Shown here: positions 9,284 to 18,408 of the stretch, piece after piece | How positions within the stretch are numbered: the first letter of the stretch is position 1 | Layout of the letters: every line of letters starts with the position of its first letter | DNA from: GCA-002793235 sp965267355 | GTDB taxonomy: Bacteria > Bacteroidota > Bacteroidia > Flavobacteriales_E > Vicingaceae | Direction: 5' to 3' | Length of the DNA: 64,000 nt | Assembly (NCBI GenBank): GCA_965267355.1 | Contig: OZ253956.1 | Coordinates: forward strand, 2,852,001 to 2,916,000 | Translations under genes and position numbers: made by a program | Notes under the pieces: generated by a model | The model's database searches: none | What the model was told of the DNA's origin: nothing | The model's input: only the letters and a program-made list of their open reading frames with translations

Positions 9284-10177
9284 ATGGCTTACTATTTTCC
9301 TATAGAATATGATGAACCTTTATTTAGACCTCCAAGCGAAGCAAAATCGTTAATCATACAAGTTACTTTAGGCTGTAGTTGGAACAAATGCTCTTTTTGT
9401 GAAATGTACACCAGCAAAAAATTTAAAGCCAGAAAGGAAGAAGAGGTTTTTAAAGACATTGATGCATTTGCACCTTATGCCCCACAAATACGAAGAGTGT
9501 TTTTGGCTGATGGTGACCCTTTGGTTTTATCTACGAATAGATTGCTACGAATACTAGACAAGATAAACAACACCTTTCCTAATTTACAAAGGATATCAAC
9601 TTACGCCTCACCAAGTAATTTAGCCAATAAGAGCAATGAGGAGCTGAAAGAATTGTACGAAGCAGGTTTAACCTTGTTGTATGTAGGAATAGAATCTGGC
9701 GATAGCCAAGTATTGGAAGCCATACAAAAAGGAGAAACCTACCAAACTACTATTGATGGCTTAAACAAGAGCAAAGCCATTGGTATGAACAGCTCTGTAA
9801 TGATTATTAACGGAGTGGGAGGTAAAGAATTTACTGAGCAACACGCTATAAACTCTGCAAAAGTGCTAAACGAAACACAACCCAAATACGCCAGCACGTT
9901 AGTATTAACTACCCATAAAGGGTTAGAGCATTATAAAAACAGGTATAAAGGCACTTTTACCCAACTTACACAACAAGAGTTGTTTTTAGAAATGCAACTT
10001 TTTATGCAGAACTTAGAGTTGCGAGAAACCATTTTTAGAAGCGATCATGCTTCTAACAAATTAGTATTAAAAGGAGTTTTGGGTAAAGATAAACAAGCCT
10101 TTTTAGATAAGATACAATTGGCTTTAGATTTACCAGAAGCTGCCAATTTGAGAAGTAATTTTTTAAAAGGGTTTTAG
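9284..10177 (+). CDS. Radical SAM protein
   Basis: 297 residues from the ATG at 9284; a TTG six bases earlier is in frame but is the poorer choice. The cluster-binding motif is C31-x4-C36-x2-C39 (GCSWNKCSFCEMY), a spacing seen in the GCPYNKCTFC-type branch of the superfamily rather than the classical CX3CX2C. A (beta/alpha)6 barrel pattern follows: VFLADGDPL (about 75-83), YVGIESGDSQVLEAI (about 141-155), and VMIINGVGG (about 172-180). It would bind a 4Fe-4S cluster and cleave S-adenosylmethionine to a radical; the substrate is unknown. It stands alone between a minus-strand gene and a secreted-protein gene. Confidence 0.88.
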   Translation: MAYYFPIEYDEPLFRPPSEAKSLIIQVTLGCSWNKCSFCEMYTSKKFKARKEEEVFKDIDAFAPYAPQIRRVFLADGDPLVLSTNRLLRILDKINNTFPNLQRISTYASPSNLANKSNEELKELYEAGLTLLYVGIESGDSQVLEAIQKGETYQTTIDGLNKSKAIGMNSSVMIINGVGGKEFTEQHAINSAKVLNETQPKYASTLVLTTHKGLEHYKNRYKGTFTQLTQQELFLEMQLFMQNLELRETIFRSDHASNKLVLKGVLGKDKQAFLDKIQLALDLPEAANLRSNFLKGF

Positions 10178-10315
10178 TTTTTCTTTTGGTTAACACTGTA
10201 TCTATTCACCGATGACAACACAATATAAAACAATATATAAAATATCAATTTGAAGAGAATCAATATAATCTCGTAAATTTATATTGGTTTAACTATCATT
10301 CATATAAGATGATTT

Positions 10316-12334
10316 ATGAATAAATTTTTAAATATTATTGTTTTTATTTTTTGTATCCATTCCTACCTATTTGCACAAAATCAATCTAGCAATTGGTATT
10401 TTGGATTAGGAGCAGGCTTAAATTTTGACCAAAACATAGTTACACCTCTTATTGATGGAAAAACTACTTATTTTGAAGGAACTTCAACCATATCTGACTC
10501 TTGCGGGAATTTATTATTTTATACGGACGGAGAAACCATTTGGAATAGACTTCACGACACTCTAACCAATGGTAAAAATCTTAATGGTCATGGAACGAGT
10601 TCTCAATCTTCAATAATTATCCCAAAGCCTAATTCAGACAGTTTATATTATGTTTTCACTGTTGATTTTCAAGGTGGGACAGAAGGGTTAAATTACTCTA
10701 TAGTAAATATGAATTTATCTAACGGTTTAGGAGAGGTAATCGCTAAAAACATCCCTTTAATTACTCCTATCTGTGAAAAGATTACATCTGTTTATCATAG
10801 AAATGGTAAAGATGTATGGGTTGTTGTACATCACTTTGGTTCTAATGCTTTTTATTCTTATCTAATAGATAGCTCTGGTGTAAACAATTTCCCTGTTATT
10901 AGTAATTCAGGAAGCACTATTAATATTAACCTTAATGGTACTAATGCCCAGGGTTGTATGAAAATTTCTCCAAAAGGAGATAAACTTGCTATTGCCAATG
11001 GCTACTCATCTGAATTATTTGATTTTAATGACTCAACAGGTATTGTTAGTAATCCTTTAATATTAGAAAATAATACTATCTATAATTATGCTGTTGAGTT
11101 TTCTCCATCTGGTAAAATTTTATACACCTGTGGTGGTGGTATCTATCAATATAACCTTACTGCAACTAACATACCAGCATCTCGTTATACTGTCCATTTT
11201 TCAGCTGGTTTTTATGGATTGCAACTTGGACCAAATGGCAAGATTTATTCGGCCCAAAGCGGAAATAATTCTATAAATGTTATTAATGAACCTAATGCTT
11301 TAGGAATAAACTGTGATTTTCAAAATGGTGCTATAAACTTAAATGGTAAAGTATGTAAAATTGGCTTACCCAATTTTATACAATCTTACTTTAAACCAAA
11401 TTTTACTATTAATAATTTGTGCTATAATGATAGCGCCATTTTTAACCTAAATGGGATTGAATATGACTCTTTACTTTGGAATTTTAATGATCCTATAACT
11501 GGTGTAGATTCTATTTCAAGATTACCAAATCCTAAACATCTATTTTCTTCTCCTGGTAATTACACAATTACATTAACTATTTTTTTTAATGGAACAACAG
11601 ATGTTTATACAAAAAATATAGTAATAGAATATATCAACTTAGGTAATGATACTATTCTGTGTGATGGAGACACATTAAAACTTGAGTTAAATAATCCTGG
11701 ACGTTTCTTATGGCAAAACGGAGCTTCAGAAAATTTTCAAGAAATAACGTCAGCAGGAATATATTGGGTTGAGTACTTTTCTAATACATGTTGTACATTA
11801 TACGATACTATATCAGTTTCATTTCAACCTCCCATTGATATTGAATTATTAGGCAATAATGAAATTTGTATTGGTGATACTGTTACTTTATCAGTAGTTG
11901 GTGACACTTCAAATCAAAAATTTCTATGGAGTACTGGTGAAACAAATTCCTTAATAGAGATACAAAATGCAGGAATTTATTGGGTTGAAGTTGAAGAAGG
12001 TAAATGTAAAATAAAAAAGGAAATAAATATTAGTATAAATAATGCTCCCTGTGATGGAAAATTAATTCTTCCTAATGTTTATACTCCTAACATGGATGGC
12101 CTTAATGACCTTTTTACACCTATATTATCGGAAAATATTAAGGATATAAAAACTAAAATCTATAATCGATGGGGGCAATTATTATTTGAATCAAAATCAC
12201 TTAACATTGGGTGGGATGGTAAAACTACCTCAGGAGACAACGTTCCTGAGGGAACCTATTATTTCATTGTTAATTATACTAATTTCAATAATCAGGATTT
12301 CTCTCTACAACAATTTGTAACTGTACTCAGGTAA
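10316..12334 (+). CDS. Secreted protein with gliding-motility-associated (CHU_C, T9SS type B) C-terminal domain
   Basis: 672 residues with signal peptide 1-20 (HSYLFAQ). The first ~350 residues look like a beta-propeller-type region with repeats such as SPKGDKLAIANG and SPSGKILYTCGGG. A PKD-like domain follows (about 385-440, LWNFNDPITG and FSSPGNYTITLTIF), then two Ig-like segments with paired LWQNGASE and LWSTGETN motifs (about 445-580). The C terminus (about 590-672) is the type B sorting domain: NVYTPNMDGLNDLF, IYNRWGQLLFES, GWDGKTTSGDNVPEGTYYF. Export through T9SS and surface attachment is expected. The ligand or activity is unknown. Confidence 0.9.
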   Translation: MNKFLNIIVFIFCIHSYLFAQNQSSNWYFGLGAGLNFDQNIVTPLIDGKTTYFEGTSTISDSCGNLLFYTDGETIWNRLHDTLTNGKNLNGHGTSSQSSIIIPKPNSDSLYYVFTVDFQGGTEGLNYSIVNMNLSNGLGEVIAKNIPLITPICEKITSVYHRNGKDVWVVVHHFGSNAFYSYLIDSSGVNNFPVISNSGSTININLNGTNAQGCMKISPKGDKLAIANGYSSELFDFNDSTGIVSNPLILENNTIYNYAVEFSPSGKILYTCGGGIYQYNLTATNIPASRYTVHFSAGFYGLQLGPNGKIYSAQSGNNSINVINEPNALGINCDFQNGAINLNGKVCKIGLPNFIQSYFKPNFTINNLCYNDSAIFNLNGIEYDSLLWNFNDPITGVDSISRLPNPKHLFSSPGNYTITLTIFFNGTTDVYTKNIVIEYINLGNDTILCDGDTLKLELNNPGRFLWQNGASENFQEITSAGIYWVEYFSNTCCTLYDTISVSFQPPIDIELLGNNEICIGDTVTLSVVGDTSNQKFLWSTGETNSLIEIQNAGIYWVEVEEGKCKIKKEINISINNAPCDGKLILPNVYTPNMDGLNDLFTPILSENIKDIKTKIYNRWGQLLFESKSLNIGWDGKTTSGDNVPEGTYYFIVNYTNFNNQDFSLQQFVTVLR

Positions 12335-12388
12335 AAGACTTCTCTTTGCACTTGAAGACAAAGTTTACATCTTACTTAAAATTCAGAA

Positions 12389-12418
12389 ACAAAAAGCCTC
12401 ATCAAAAAGATGAGGCTT
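12389..12418 (-). terminator. Intrinsic terminator of the tRNA-Met gene
   Basis: Nine-base stem AAGCCTCAT / ATGAGGCTT with a seven-base loop. Read on the minus strand it starts a few bases after the tRNA 3' end and is followed by a run of T; on the plus strand there is no T tract. It therefore serves the tRNA gene rather than the preceding CHU_C gene. Confidence 0.85.
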
Positions 12419-12421
12419 AAG

Positions 12422-12495
12422 TAGCGAGAAGGAGATTTGAACTCCTGACCTCTGGGTTATGAATCCAGCGCTCTAACCAACTGAGCTACCTCGCC
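12422..12495 (-). tRNA. tRNA-Met (anticodon CAT), probably elongator
   Basis: A 74-base cloverleaf on the minus strand: acceptor GGCGAGG pairs with TCTCGCT (one G-T wobble at each end), D arm AGCTCAGTTGGTTAGAGC, anticodon stem CTGGG/CCCAG-type with CAT at plus-strand 12459-12461, T arm AGGAG-TTCAAAT-CTCCT, discriminator A. The CCA end is not encoded. CAT could mean elongator Met, initiator Met or lysidine-modified Ile. The G1-T72 wobble pair and the lack of three GC pairs flanking the anticodon argue against the initiator; Ile2 is not excluded. Confidence 0.9.
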
Positions 12496-12507
12496 AAAAT
12501 GTGGGTG

Positions 12508-12536
12508 CAAATATAGCAGTTTTGTTGTTTTTACAA
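12508..12536 (-). promoter_or_regulatory. Promoter of tRNA-Met
   Basis: On the minus strand TTG, 18 bases, then TATATTTG, a perfect match to the Bacteroidota -33/-7 pattern. The -7 element ends 12 bases before the first tRNA base. This is the clearest promoter in the window and the same 18-base spacing appears before the M43 protease gene. Confidence 0.8.
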
Positions 12537-12629
12537 TAAAATGCTTTATATTTTTTCCAATCAACATTTTTACGTTTCGTAAATTCATTTTTTTTCCTAT
12601 ATTGCAGCTAGTCTTAAAGTGTATTGATA

Positions 12630-13013
12630 ATGGCTGATAAAGTAAAATATGAATTGGAGTTTGTGGTAAGGTCATCACCTAAATTATTATTTAATTATCT
12701 TTCTACCCCAAGTGGTTTAAGTGAATGGTTTGCTGATAATGTAAATTCTAGAGGGGAGTTGTTTACTTTTATTTGGGATGATAGTGAAGAGCAAGCAAAA
12801 CTGTTAACCAAAAAGAACAATCAGTTTATTAAATTCCAATGGACTGATGACGAAGGAACAGATGCTTACTTTGAGTTTAGAATCCAAATCGATGACATTA
12901 CTAAAGATGTGTCTCTAATAGTTACTGATTTTACTGAAGAAGACGAATTAGACGAAGCTAAAATGCTTTGGGAGAGTCAAATTGACGATTTACATTCTAT
13001 TTTAGGAGGTTAA
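12630..13013 (+). CDS. START-like (AHSA1-type) domain protein
   Basis: 127 residues from the ATG at 12630 (an in-frame TTG six bases upstream is less likely). The sequence follows the START/AHSA1 fold: an initial strand (KYELEFVV), helix (SPKLLFNYLSTPSGLSEWFADNV), then alternating strands (TFIWDDSEEQAKLL, KFQWTDD, YFEFRIQID, DVSLIVTDF) and a long C-terminal helix. Proteins of this size and pattern are widespread in Bacteroidota, and they probably bind a hydrophobic ligand; no function is established to my knowledge. It converges on the DUF4294 gene with a 4-base overlap of the stop codons. Confidence 0.85.
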   Translation: MADKVKYELEFVVRSSPKLLFNYLSTPSGLSEWFADNVNSRGELFTFIWDDSEEQAKLLTKKNNQFIKFQWTDDEGTDAYFEFRIQIDDITKDVSLIVTDFTEEDELDEAKMLWESQIDDLHSILGG

Positions 13014-13753
13014 TAAAATAGAGCTCCTTCAGCCATTAACGACTGTACTACTCTTTCTATCATTTCATCCTCCTCATTTTTCTTAGGGTCAAAACGTTGT
13101 TTTAAATCTGCTCCATAAAGTTTACCTATCCCTTGATATGTCCATGCTTTAAACCCTCCTCGCATTTCTTTAATAATTTCGTAAGTAGATTGACCTGTTT
13201 CTCTATCAATCAATTTAATCAACACCCTACCCGAAGTTCTCGACATATTTTTGATAACGTCTTCAAACTCTTCCTTCAACGCTTTTTCCCTCAACTTCAT
13301 CAATTTCCTTCTTTTACGCTTTGATTTTACCGTTTTTAGTTGCTTATTATACATGGTTAGCTTATCCGCAGCTATTTTAGCATAAGGGTAAACCTTTTTT
13401 ACATAGTATCGCATCCTTCTAAATAGCTTATCTTTTTCAGGGTCGCCATAAGGTTTTAAATCTACTACCACAAAAGTGTTGATGTTATAAACGTAATTAG
13501 TATCACCATCAACTATCATCATCTGTACAACGCTTCCGTTAGCTAATGTATCATCTATCAATTCTAAGTTATTATCATCATTAACTTTATAATGAGTTGC
13601 TACAACAGAACTCATATTTTCCATTTTGTGTTTAATGATAAACGAAAACAGGGAGTCTCTTGTAATCTTTGTTACTTTACGCTTATTCTGAGCATTTAAA
13701 GTGAAAACCACTGAAAAGAGTGCAAAAGATAATATGAATATTTTTGGTTTCAA
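13010..13753 (-). CDS. DUF4294 protein (secreted, function unknown)
   Basis: 247 residues with a signal peptide (1-21, FTLNAQ). The body matches the Bacteroidota DUF4294 family: VVVDLKPYGDPEKDKLFRRM, KVYPYAKIAADKL, RRKLMKLREKALKEEFE, GRVLIKLIDRETGQ, GGFKAWTYQGIGKLYG. The start codon is TTG; no in-frame ATG lies before Met44, and only the TTG preserves the signal peptide. It is divergent from the TIGR02757 gene, with 41 bases between the starts. The highly basic middle segment (KSKRKRRK, about 143-150) suggests contact with acidic partners. Role unknown. Confidence 0.85.
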   Translation of the reverse strand: MKPKIFILSFALFSVVFTLNAQNKRKVTKITRDSLFSFIIKHKMENMSSVVATHYKVNDDNNLELIDDTLANGSVVQMMIVDGDTNYVYNINTFVVVDLKPYGDPEKDKLFRRMRYYVKKVYPYAKIAADKLTMYNKQLKTVKSKRKRRKLMKLREKALKEEFEDVIKNMSRTSGRVLIKLIDRETGQSTYEIIKEMRGGFKAWTYQGIGKLYGADLKQRFDPKKNEEDEMIERVVQSLMAEGALFY

Positions 13754-13794
13754 ACTATAGTTTTTTGCTAAAGTTAAATATTTACTTTTATGTG

Positions 13795-14556
13795 ATGTTA
13801 AACAAACAAGAAATATACCAACTTTTAGAAGAAAAATATGACCGGTTTAACAGAAAACCTTTTATTGAAAGTGACCCCATTTCTATTCCACATTTGTTTA
13901 CCAAAAAAGAAGACATAGAAATAGCTGCTTTTATAAGTGCTACCATAGCCTGGGGGCAACGAAAAACCATTATTAACAATGCCACTAAATTTGTGGAATT
14001 AATGGAAATGTCTCCCTATGATTTTGTTATGAATCACACAGAAAAAGAATTAGCTCGATTCAATGATTTTAAACACCGAACTTTTAATGGCATTGATGCT
14101 GCTTACTTTATAAAATCACTACATAACATTTATACTAACCATTGTGGGTTGGAACAGATGTTTGCAAAACATCAAAAAGACATGCAAACTAACATTTCTA
14201 ATTTCAAAACAATATTCTTTGAAATTGAACATCCTCAACGAACTACCAAGCATGTTTCTGACCCCTTAAAAAATTCATCAGCTAAACGTATTAATATGTT
14301 TTTACGCTGGATGGTTAGAAAAGACAACAGAGGTGTTGATTTTGGCATTTGGAAAAACATCAATCCTAAACACTTAATGTTACCACTTGATGTACATACT
14401 GGAAATGTCGGGCGTAAGCTAGGTTTATTAAAACGAAAACAAAACGACTGGAAAGCTGTTGAAGAAATCACTAAAAATCTTAGAAAATTTGACAACACTG
14501 ACCCGATAAAATATGATTTCAGCTTATTTGGATTGGGAATTTTTGATGGGTTTTAA
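13795..14556 (+). CDS. TIGR02757 family protein
   Basis: 253 residues from ATG 13795; the longer frame back to a TTG would overlap the divergent DUF4294 start and lacks similarity to the family. Features of TIGR02757: EKYDRFNRKPFIESDPISIPH (8-28, split here), AAFISATIAWGQRKTII, FKHRTFNGIDAAYFI, KRINMFLRWMVRKD, VDFGIWKNI, LPLDVHTGNVGRKLGLL. The helix-rich pattern and the WxVR, LD.H sequence resemble HhH/DNA-glycosylase-like proteins, but no catalytic function is established. Found widely in Bacteroidota. It ends 10 bases before the convergent ABC-F gene stop. Confidence 0.88.
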   Translation: MLNKQEIYQLLEEKYDRFNRKPFIESDPISIPHLFTKKEDIEIAAFISATIAWGQRKTIINNATKFVELMEMSPYDFVMNHTEKELARFNDFKHRTFNGIDAAYFIKSLHNIYTNHCGLEQMFAKHQKDMQTNISNFKTIFFEIEHPQRTTKHVSDPLKNSSAKRINMFLRWMVRKDNRGVDFGIWKNINPKHLMLPLDVHTGNVGRKLGLLKRKQNDWKAVEEITKNLRKFDNTDPIKYDFSLFGLGIFDGF

Positions 14557-14566
14557 TAAAACAATA

Positions 14567-16420
14567 TCAAGCGTATTCTGACAACTCCAACCATCTATCT
14601 GTTTTCTCATCTAAACTTTTAGTCACTTGCCCTAATTCTTTGGTTAGTTTCAATAACTCTTCGTGGTTAGAAGAACTGTCCAATAGCAATTGATTTAACT
14701 CAGCTTTCTTTTCTTCAAGTAAAGGAATATCTTTTTCCAATTGCTCAAACTCTACTTTTTCTTTATAAGAAAATTTTGTTTTAGGTTGCTCCTGTTTTCT
14801 GGTTACAATATCTTTTTTAGCTTTAGTTTCAGTAACCGTTTTATCCTTTTGTTGTAATCGGTAATCGTTGTATTTACCAATAAAGTCTTTCACTATGCCT
14901 TCTCCCTCAAAAACAAATAAATGGTCAACCAACTTATCCATAAAATACCTGTCATGACTCACGACCATCAAACAACCCTGAAAATCTTCCAGAAAATCCT
15001 CTAAAACATTCAATGTAATAATGTCCAAATCATTGGTTGGCTCATCCAATATTAAAAAGTTTGGATTTTTCATTAAGATAGTAAGCAAATACAACCTTCT
15101 CTTCTCTCCCCCACTTAGTTTTTCAACCAGATTATAATGCATACTTTTCGGGAACAAGAATGTTTCTAACAACTGAGCAGCAGTCAACTTTTTCCCTTTA
15201 GTTAATGGAATTACTTCTGCAATATCTTTGATTGTCTCTATAACCCGCTTATTATCCTTTAACTGCATTCCTTTTTGGGTGTAGTAACCAAAAACAACAG
15301 TTTCTCCCTGAACAATCTTACCTCCATCCAATTGATCATCACCCAATATTAAATTTAAAAAAGTGGTTTTCCCTACCCCGTTTTTACCAACTATACCAAC
15401 ACGTTCACCTTTTTTAAAGATGTAATTAAAATCATCCAAAATTTTTAAATCCCCATAAGACTTTCGAGCATGATGAATTTCTAAAATTTTACCACCCAAT
15501 CGGTTCATGTTCACCTCAATGCTAACTTGACTATTATCTTTTCGTTGATGTGCTTGTTCTTTGGTTTTATAAAAAGCTTCTTCTCTTGATTTTGCCTTGG
15601 TCCCTCTTGCCTTAGGCATTCGCCTCATCCATTCTAATTCTTTCCGATAAAGATTTTTTGCTCTGGCGACATTAGCTTCAAACACTTCTTCTCGTTCTTG
15701 CTTTTTTTGTAAGAAATAACTGTAATTGCCCTTGTATTTATAGAGCATTTGGTCATCTAATTCAATTATCTCATTACAAACTCTTTCTAAAAAATACCTA
15801 TCATGGGTTACCATTAAAAGCGTAATGTTTTCCTTCGATAAATAATTTTCCAGCCATTCAATCATTTCAATATCCAAATGGTTGGTAGGCTCATCCAATA
15901 TCAAAAAGTCCGGTTCGTCAATTAGCACCTGAGCAAGAGCAATTCTTTTTTGTTGTCCTCCAGATAATTTACCAATTTTTTGAGAAAGGTCATGAATATT
16001 AAGCTGCCCCAATATTTGGCGAATATTGGTTTCATAATTCCACGCATCTAAAGCATCCATTTTGTCAAATGCTTGTTGAAGAGCATCTGATTTTTCAGGG
16101 GTTTCAGAGGCTTTTTTATAGTTTAAAATAGCTTGAATTTGCTCAGAACCAGTATTAAATACAACTTCTTCAATTGTTTTATCTTCAGGGAAATTCGGTG
16201 ACTGATGTAAAAATCCAGTTTTAACCCCTTTCCGAAAAACAATGTTTCCTGAGTCATAACCTTCTATCCCAAAAAGGATCTTTAAAAATGTAGATTTACC
16301 TGTACCATTCTTAGCAATAAAGGCCACTTTTTGCCCTTGATCAATACCAAAGGAAATGTTCTCAAAAAGCACCCTAATACCGTAAGATTTGGTAAGATTT
16401 TCTACTGATAAATAATTCAT
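14567..16420 (-). CDS. ABC-F family ATPase, Uup-like
   Basis: 617 residues from the ATG at 16420, which overlaps the stop of the upstream phosphatase gene (TAATG); a frame extension of eight codons is inside that gene. Two ABC domains: Walker A AKNGTGKS (36-43), signature LSGGQ (152-156), Walker B FLILDEPTNHLD (172-183); then GKNGVGKTT, LSGGEKRR and FLILDEPTNDLD in the second half. The interdomain linker has the basic coiled-coil typical of ABC-F (RKELEWMRRMPKARGTK). A C-terminal coiled coil (about 545-617) marks the Uup subgroup. No transmembrane part, so it acts on ribosomes or nucleic acid rather than in transport. Third gene of an overlapping operon with two TPR genes. Confidence 0.93.
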   Translation of the reverse strand: MNYLSVENLTKSYGIRVLFENISFGIDQGQKVAFIAKNGTGKSTFLKILFGIEGYDSGNIVFRKGVKTGFLHQSPNFPEDKTIEEVVFNTGSEQIQAILNYKKASETPEKSDALQQAFDKMDALDAWNYETNIRQILGQLNIHDLSQKIGKLSGGQQKRIALAQVLIDEPDFLILDEPTNHLDIEMIEWLENYLSKENITLLMVTHDRYFLERVCNEIIELDDQMLYKYKGNYSYFLQKKQEREEVFEANVARAKNLYRKELEWMRRMPKARGTKAKSREEAFYKTKEQAHQRKDNSQVSIEVNMNRLGGKILEIHHARKSYGDLKILDDFNYIFKKGERVGIVGKNGVGKTTFLNLILGDDQLDGGKIVQGETVVFGYYTQKGMQLKDNKRVIETIKDIAEVIPLTKGKKLTAAQLLETFLFPKSMHYNLVEKLSGGEKRRLYLLTILMKNPNFLILDEPTNDLDIITLNVLEDFLEDFQGCLMVVSHDRYFMDKLVDHLFVFEGEGIVKDFIGKYNDYRLQQKDKTVTETKAKKDIVTRKQEQPKTKFSYKEKVEFEQLEKDIPLLEEKKAELNQLLLDSSSNHEELLKLTKELGQVTKSLDEKTDRWLELSEYA

Positions 16421-18408
16421 TAAACCCTCACTCCAATTACACAAACATCATCTAACTGTTCTAATCCACCTCTCCAGTTCTCAAATTCATTCATTAATTC
16501 TTGTTTCTGTGTAGAAAACTCTTTTTTACTGATACTTGAAATTAAATCTCTAAAGCGTCTATACATATACTTCTTTCCTTTTTCGCCACCAAACTGATCG
16601 GCATACCCATCAGAAAACATATACACTCTATCTCCTTGTGAAAGTGCAATCTTATGATTGGTAAAAGGTTTAACATCTGCAAACTGACCAATGGGTTGTT
16701 TATCCCCTTTAACTTCTTTTAGCTTATTTTCAGTTACATAAAACAATGAATTAATTGCTCCTGCATACTCTAATTCATTGTTTTTTAAATCGAATGCACA
16801 TAAAGAGATGTCCATCCCATCTTTTACCTCTTCATTGTTTTTCTTAAAAGCTTCCTTAACTAACTCAGCTGTCCTATCCAAAATTTTAGATGGTTCAACC
16901 AATTTAAAATCATTTACCGCCCTATTTAAGGCATTATGACAGACCACACTAACCATTGCCCCTGGAACACCATGCCCAGTACAATCAGCTACTGCTATTA
17001 AAATCTTACCCTCTTTTTCAGCAAACCAATAAAAATCACCGGCAACAATGTCTTTAGGTTGATACAGCACAAATGTATCAGGCAGATATTTCCTGATTTT
17101 TTCAATAGATGGTAAAATGGCTGATTGAATTCGTTTTGCATAATTGATTGAATCAACAATTTCTTTGTTTTTAACCTCAACAATTAATTTTTGTTCTTCA
17201 ATTATTGCTTTTTGCTTGTTTGAAATTTTTAATCGTTTGTATAGCATTATAGAAAAAACAATAACTATCAACAAAATAATAGCACCTCCGTAAGAATACG
17301 TTTTTTGTTGATTGAGTTCTTGTTGATGCTCCAGTTCCTTAATTTTTTCAGCTTCCACTCTTGCCAGACTATCCGCTAACATTTTTTTATCATACTCAAA
17401 TTGCAACTCTTTCTGCGCTATATCTCGAGTAGTTTTTTTATTAAAAACACTATCTCTTAAAGCAATGTACTCTTTGTAATATTGAAGTGAGTTTTTATAA
17501 TTATTGGTTTTCACATACAATTTACTCAACTTATGTGCAACCTGCGATAAATCATTTTTCCTACCCATTTCTTGATATTGCTGATAGGCTTTTAATCCAA
17601 ATTCAATAGATTTACTAACATTACCTTGTCTATCATAAACATGAGTCATATTAGCATAATATCTTGCTATTCCAGCTTCGTTATTTTTTGAACTATGCAA
17701 ATCAAAAGCCTTCTGAAAATATTCTACAGCTTTGGGATAATCTTTCTTTAGCACATATACCACTCCTATATTATTATGTGATTGAGCAACATTCTCATTA
17801 TCGTTTAGTTTTTCTGATATAGCCAAACTTTTATGATAATAATCTAAAGCTTTTTGGTATTCTTTTATTCTCCTATAAAGAATGCCATAAGCATTATAAC
17901 TACCTGCCAATGCTAACGAATCATTTATCTGCAACCTCATCTCCAAGCTCTTATCATAATAATCAATGGCTTTGTCATACTCTTCTAAATCGCGGTAAAT
18001 AATGCCAATGTTTTGAAGTGTAGAACTAATATTGGTATCATTTTTTATCTCTTCATTGAGTTTTAAGCAATCAAAGTAATAGGTTAAAGCCTCAGAATAA
18101 TTTCCCATTCTTCGGTTAACAATCCCTAGCCCATTTTTAGCAATGGATAACTGTTTAACAAAATAATGAGTACGATTCCCTTTTATTTTATTCTCGGCTA
18201 ACTGCTGTGCCTTTGTCCAATACTTTTTTGCCAACTGTTGGTCAACCTTATACGTAGCTGAACCTATCTCATTATACAAATCAAGTAATACAGAGTCGTT
18301 TCTTTCCTGATGGGTTAAATTAATTAACGAATCTATTTGAGTAGAATTAGCAACTGTAAATAATGCTAAAAAAGAAAGAAATGATGATATTACTAAGCGT
18401 TTTATCAT
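16420..18408 (-). CDS. TPR sensor with SpoIIE/PP2C-type serine phosphatase domain
   Basis: 662 residues: signal peptide or N-terminal anchor (1-20), seven or so TPR repeats (about 40-335; e.g. NIGIIYRDLEEYDKAIDYYDKSLEM), one transmembrane helix (about 371-390, GGAIILLIVIVFSIMLY), a short coiled coil, and a SpoIIE phosphatase domain from about 418. Metal-site aspartates are seen in VAGDFYW (Asp458), VADCTGHG (Asp475), MFSDGYAD and LDDVCV. Expected topology: TPR outside the inner membrane, phosphatase in the cytoplasm. Such proteins dephosphorylate anti-sigma-antagonist proteins in other bacteria; the partner here is unknown. The start overlaps the TPR lipoprotein stop by 4 bases (ATGA). A paralogue lies at 30522. 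Confidence 0.92.
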   Translation of the reverse strand: MIKRLVISSFLSFLALFTVANSTQIDSLINLTHQERNDSVLLDLYNEIGSATYKVDQQLAKKYWTKAQQLAENKIKGNRTHYFVKQLSIAKNGLGIVNRRMGNYSEALTYYFDCLKLNEEIKNDTNISSTLQNIGIIYRDLEEYDKAIDYYDKSLEMRLQINDSLALAGSYNAYGILYRRIKEYQKALDYYHKSLAISEKLNDNENVAQSHNNIGVVYVLKKDYPKAVEYFQKAFDLHSSKNNEAGIARYYANMTHVYDRQGNVSKSIEFGLKAYQQYQEMGRKNDLSQVAHKLSKLYVKTNNYKNSLQYYKEYIALRDSVFNKKTTRDIAQKELQFEYDKKMLADSLARVEAEKIKELEHQQELNQQKTYSYGGAIILLIVIVFSIMLYKRLKISNKQKAIIEEQKLIVEVKNKEIVDSINYAKRIQSAILPSIEKIRKYLPDTFVLYQPKDIVAGDFYWFAEKEGKILIAVADCTGHGVPGAMVSVVCHNALNRAVNDFKLVEPSKILDRTAELVKEAFKKNNEEVKDGMDISLCAFDLKNNELEYAGAINSLFYVTENKLKEVKGDKQPIGQFADVKPFTNHKIALSQGDRVYMFSDGYADQFGGEKGKKYMYRRFRDLISSISKKEFSTQKQELMNEFENWRGGLEQLDDVCVIGVRV

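Noticed and set aside
12422..12495. tRNA-Ile2 (lysidine-modified CAT)
   Set aside because: The body resembles elongator tRNA-Met more closely, though this cannot be excluded without a tRNA model search.
12457..12678. Minus-strand open frame running through the tRNA-Met gene
   Set aside because: It includes the tRNA and its promoter, and its C-terminal peptide is a known false translation of tRNA sequence.
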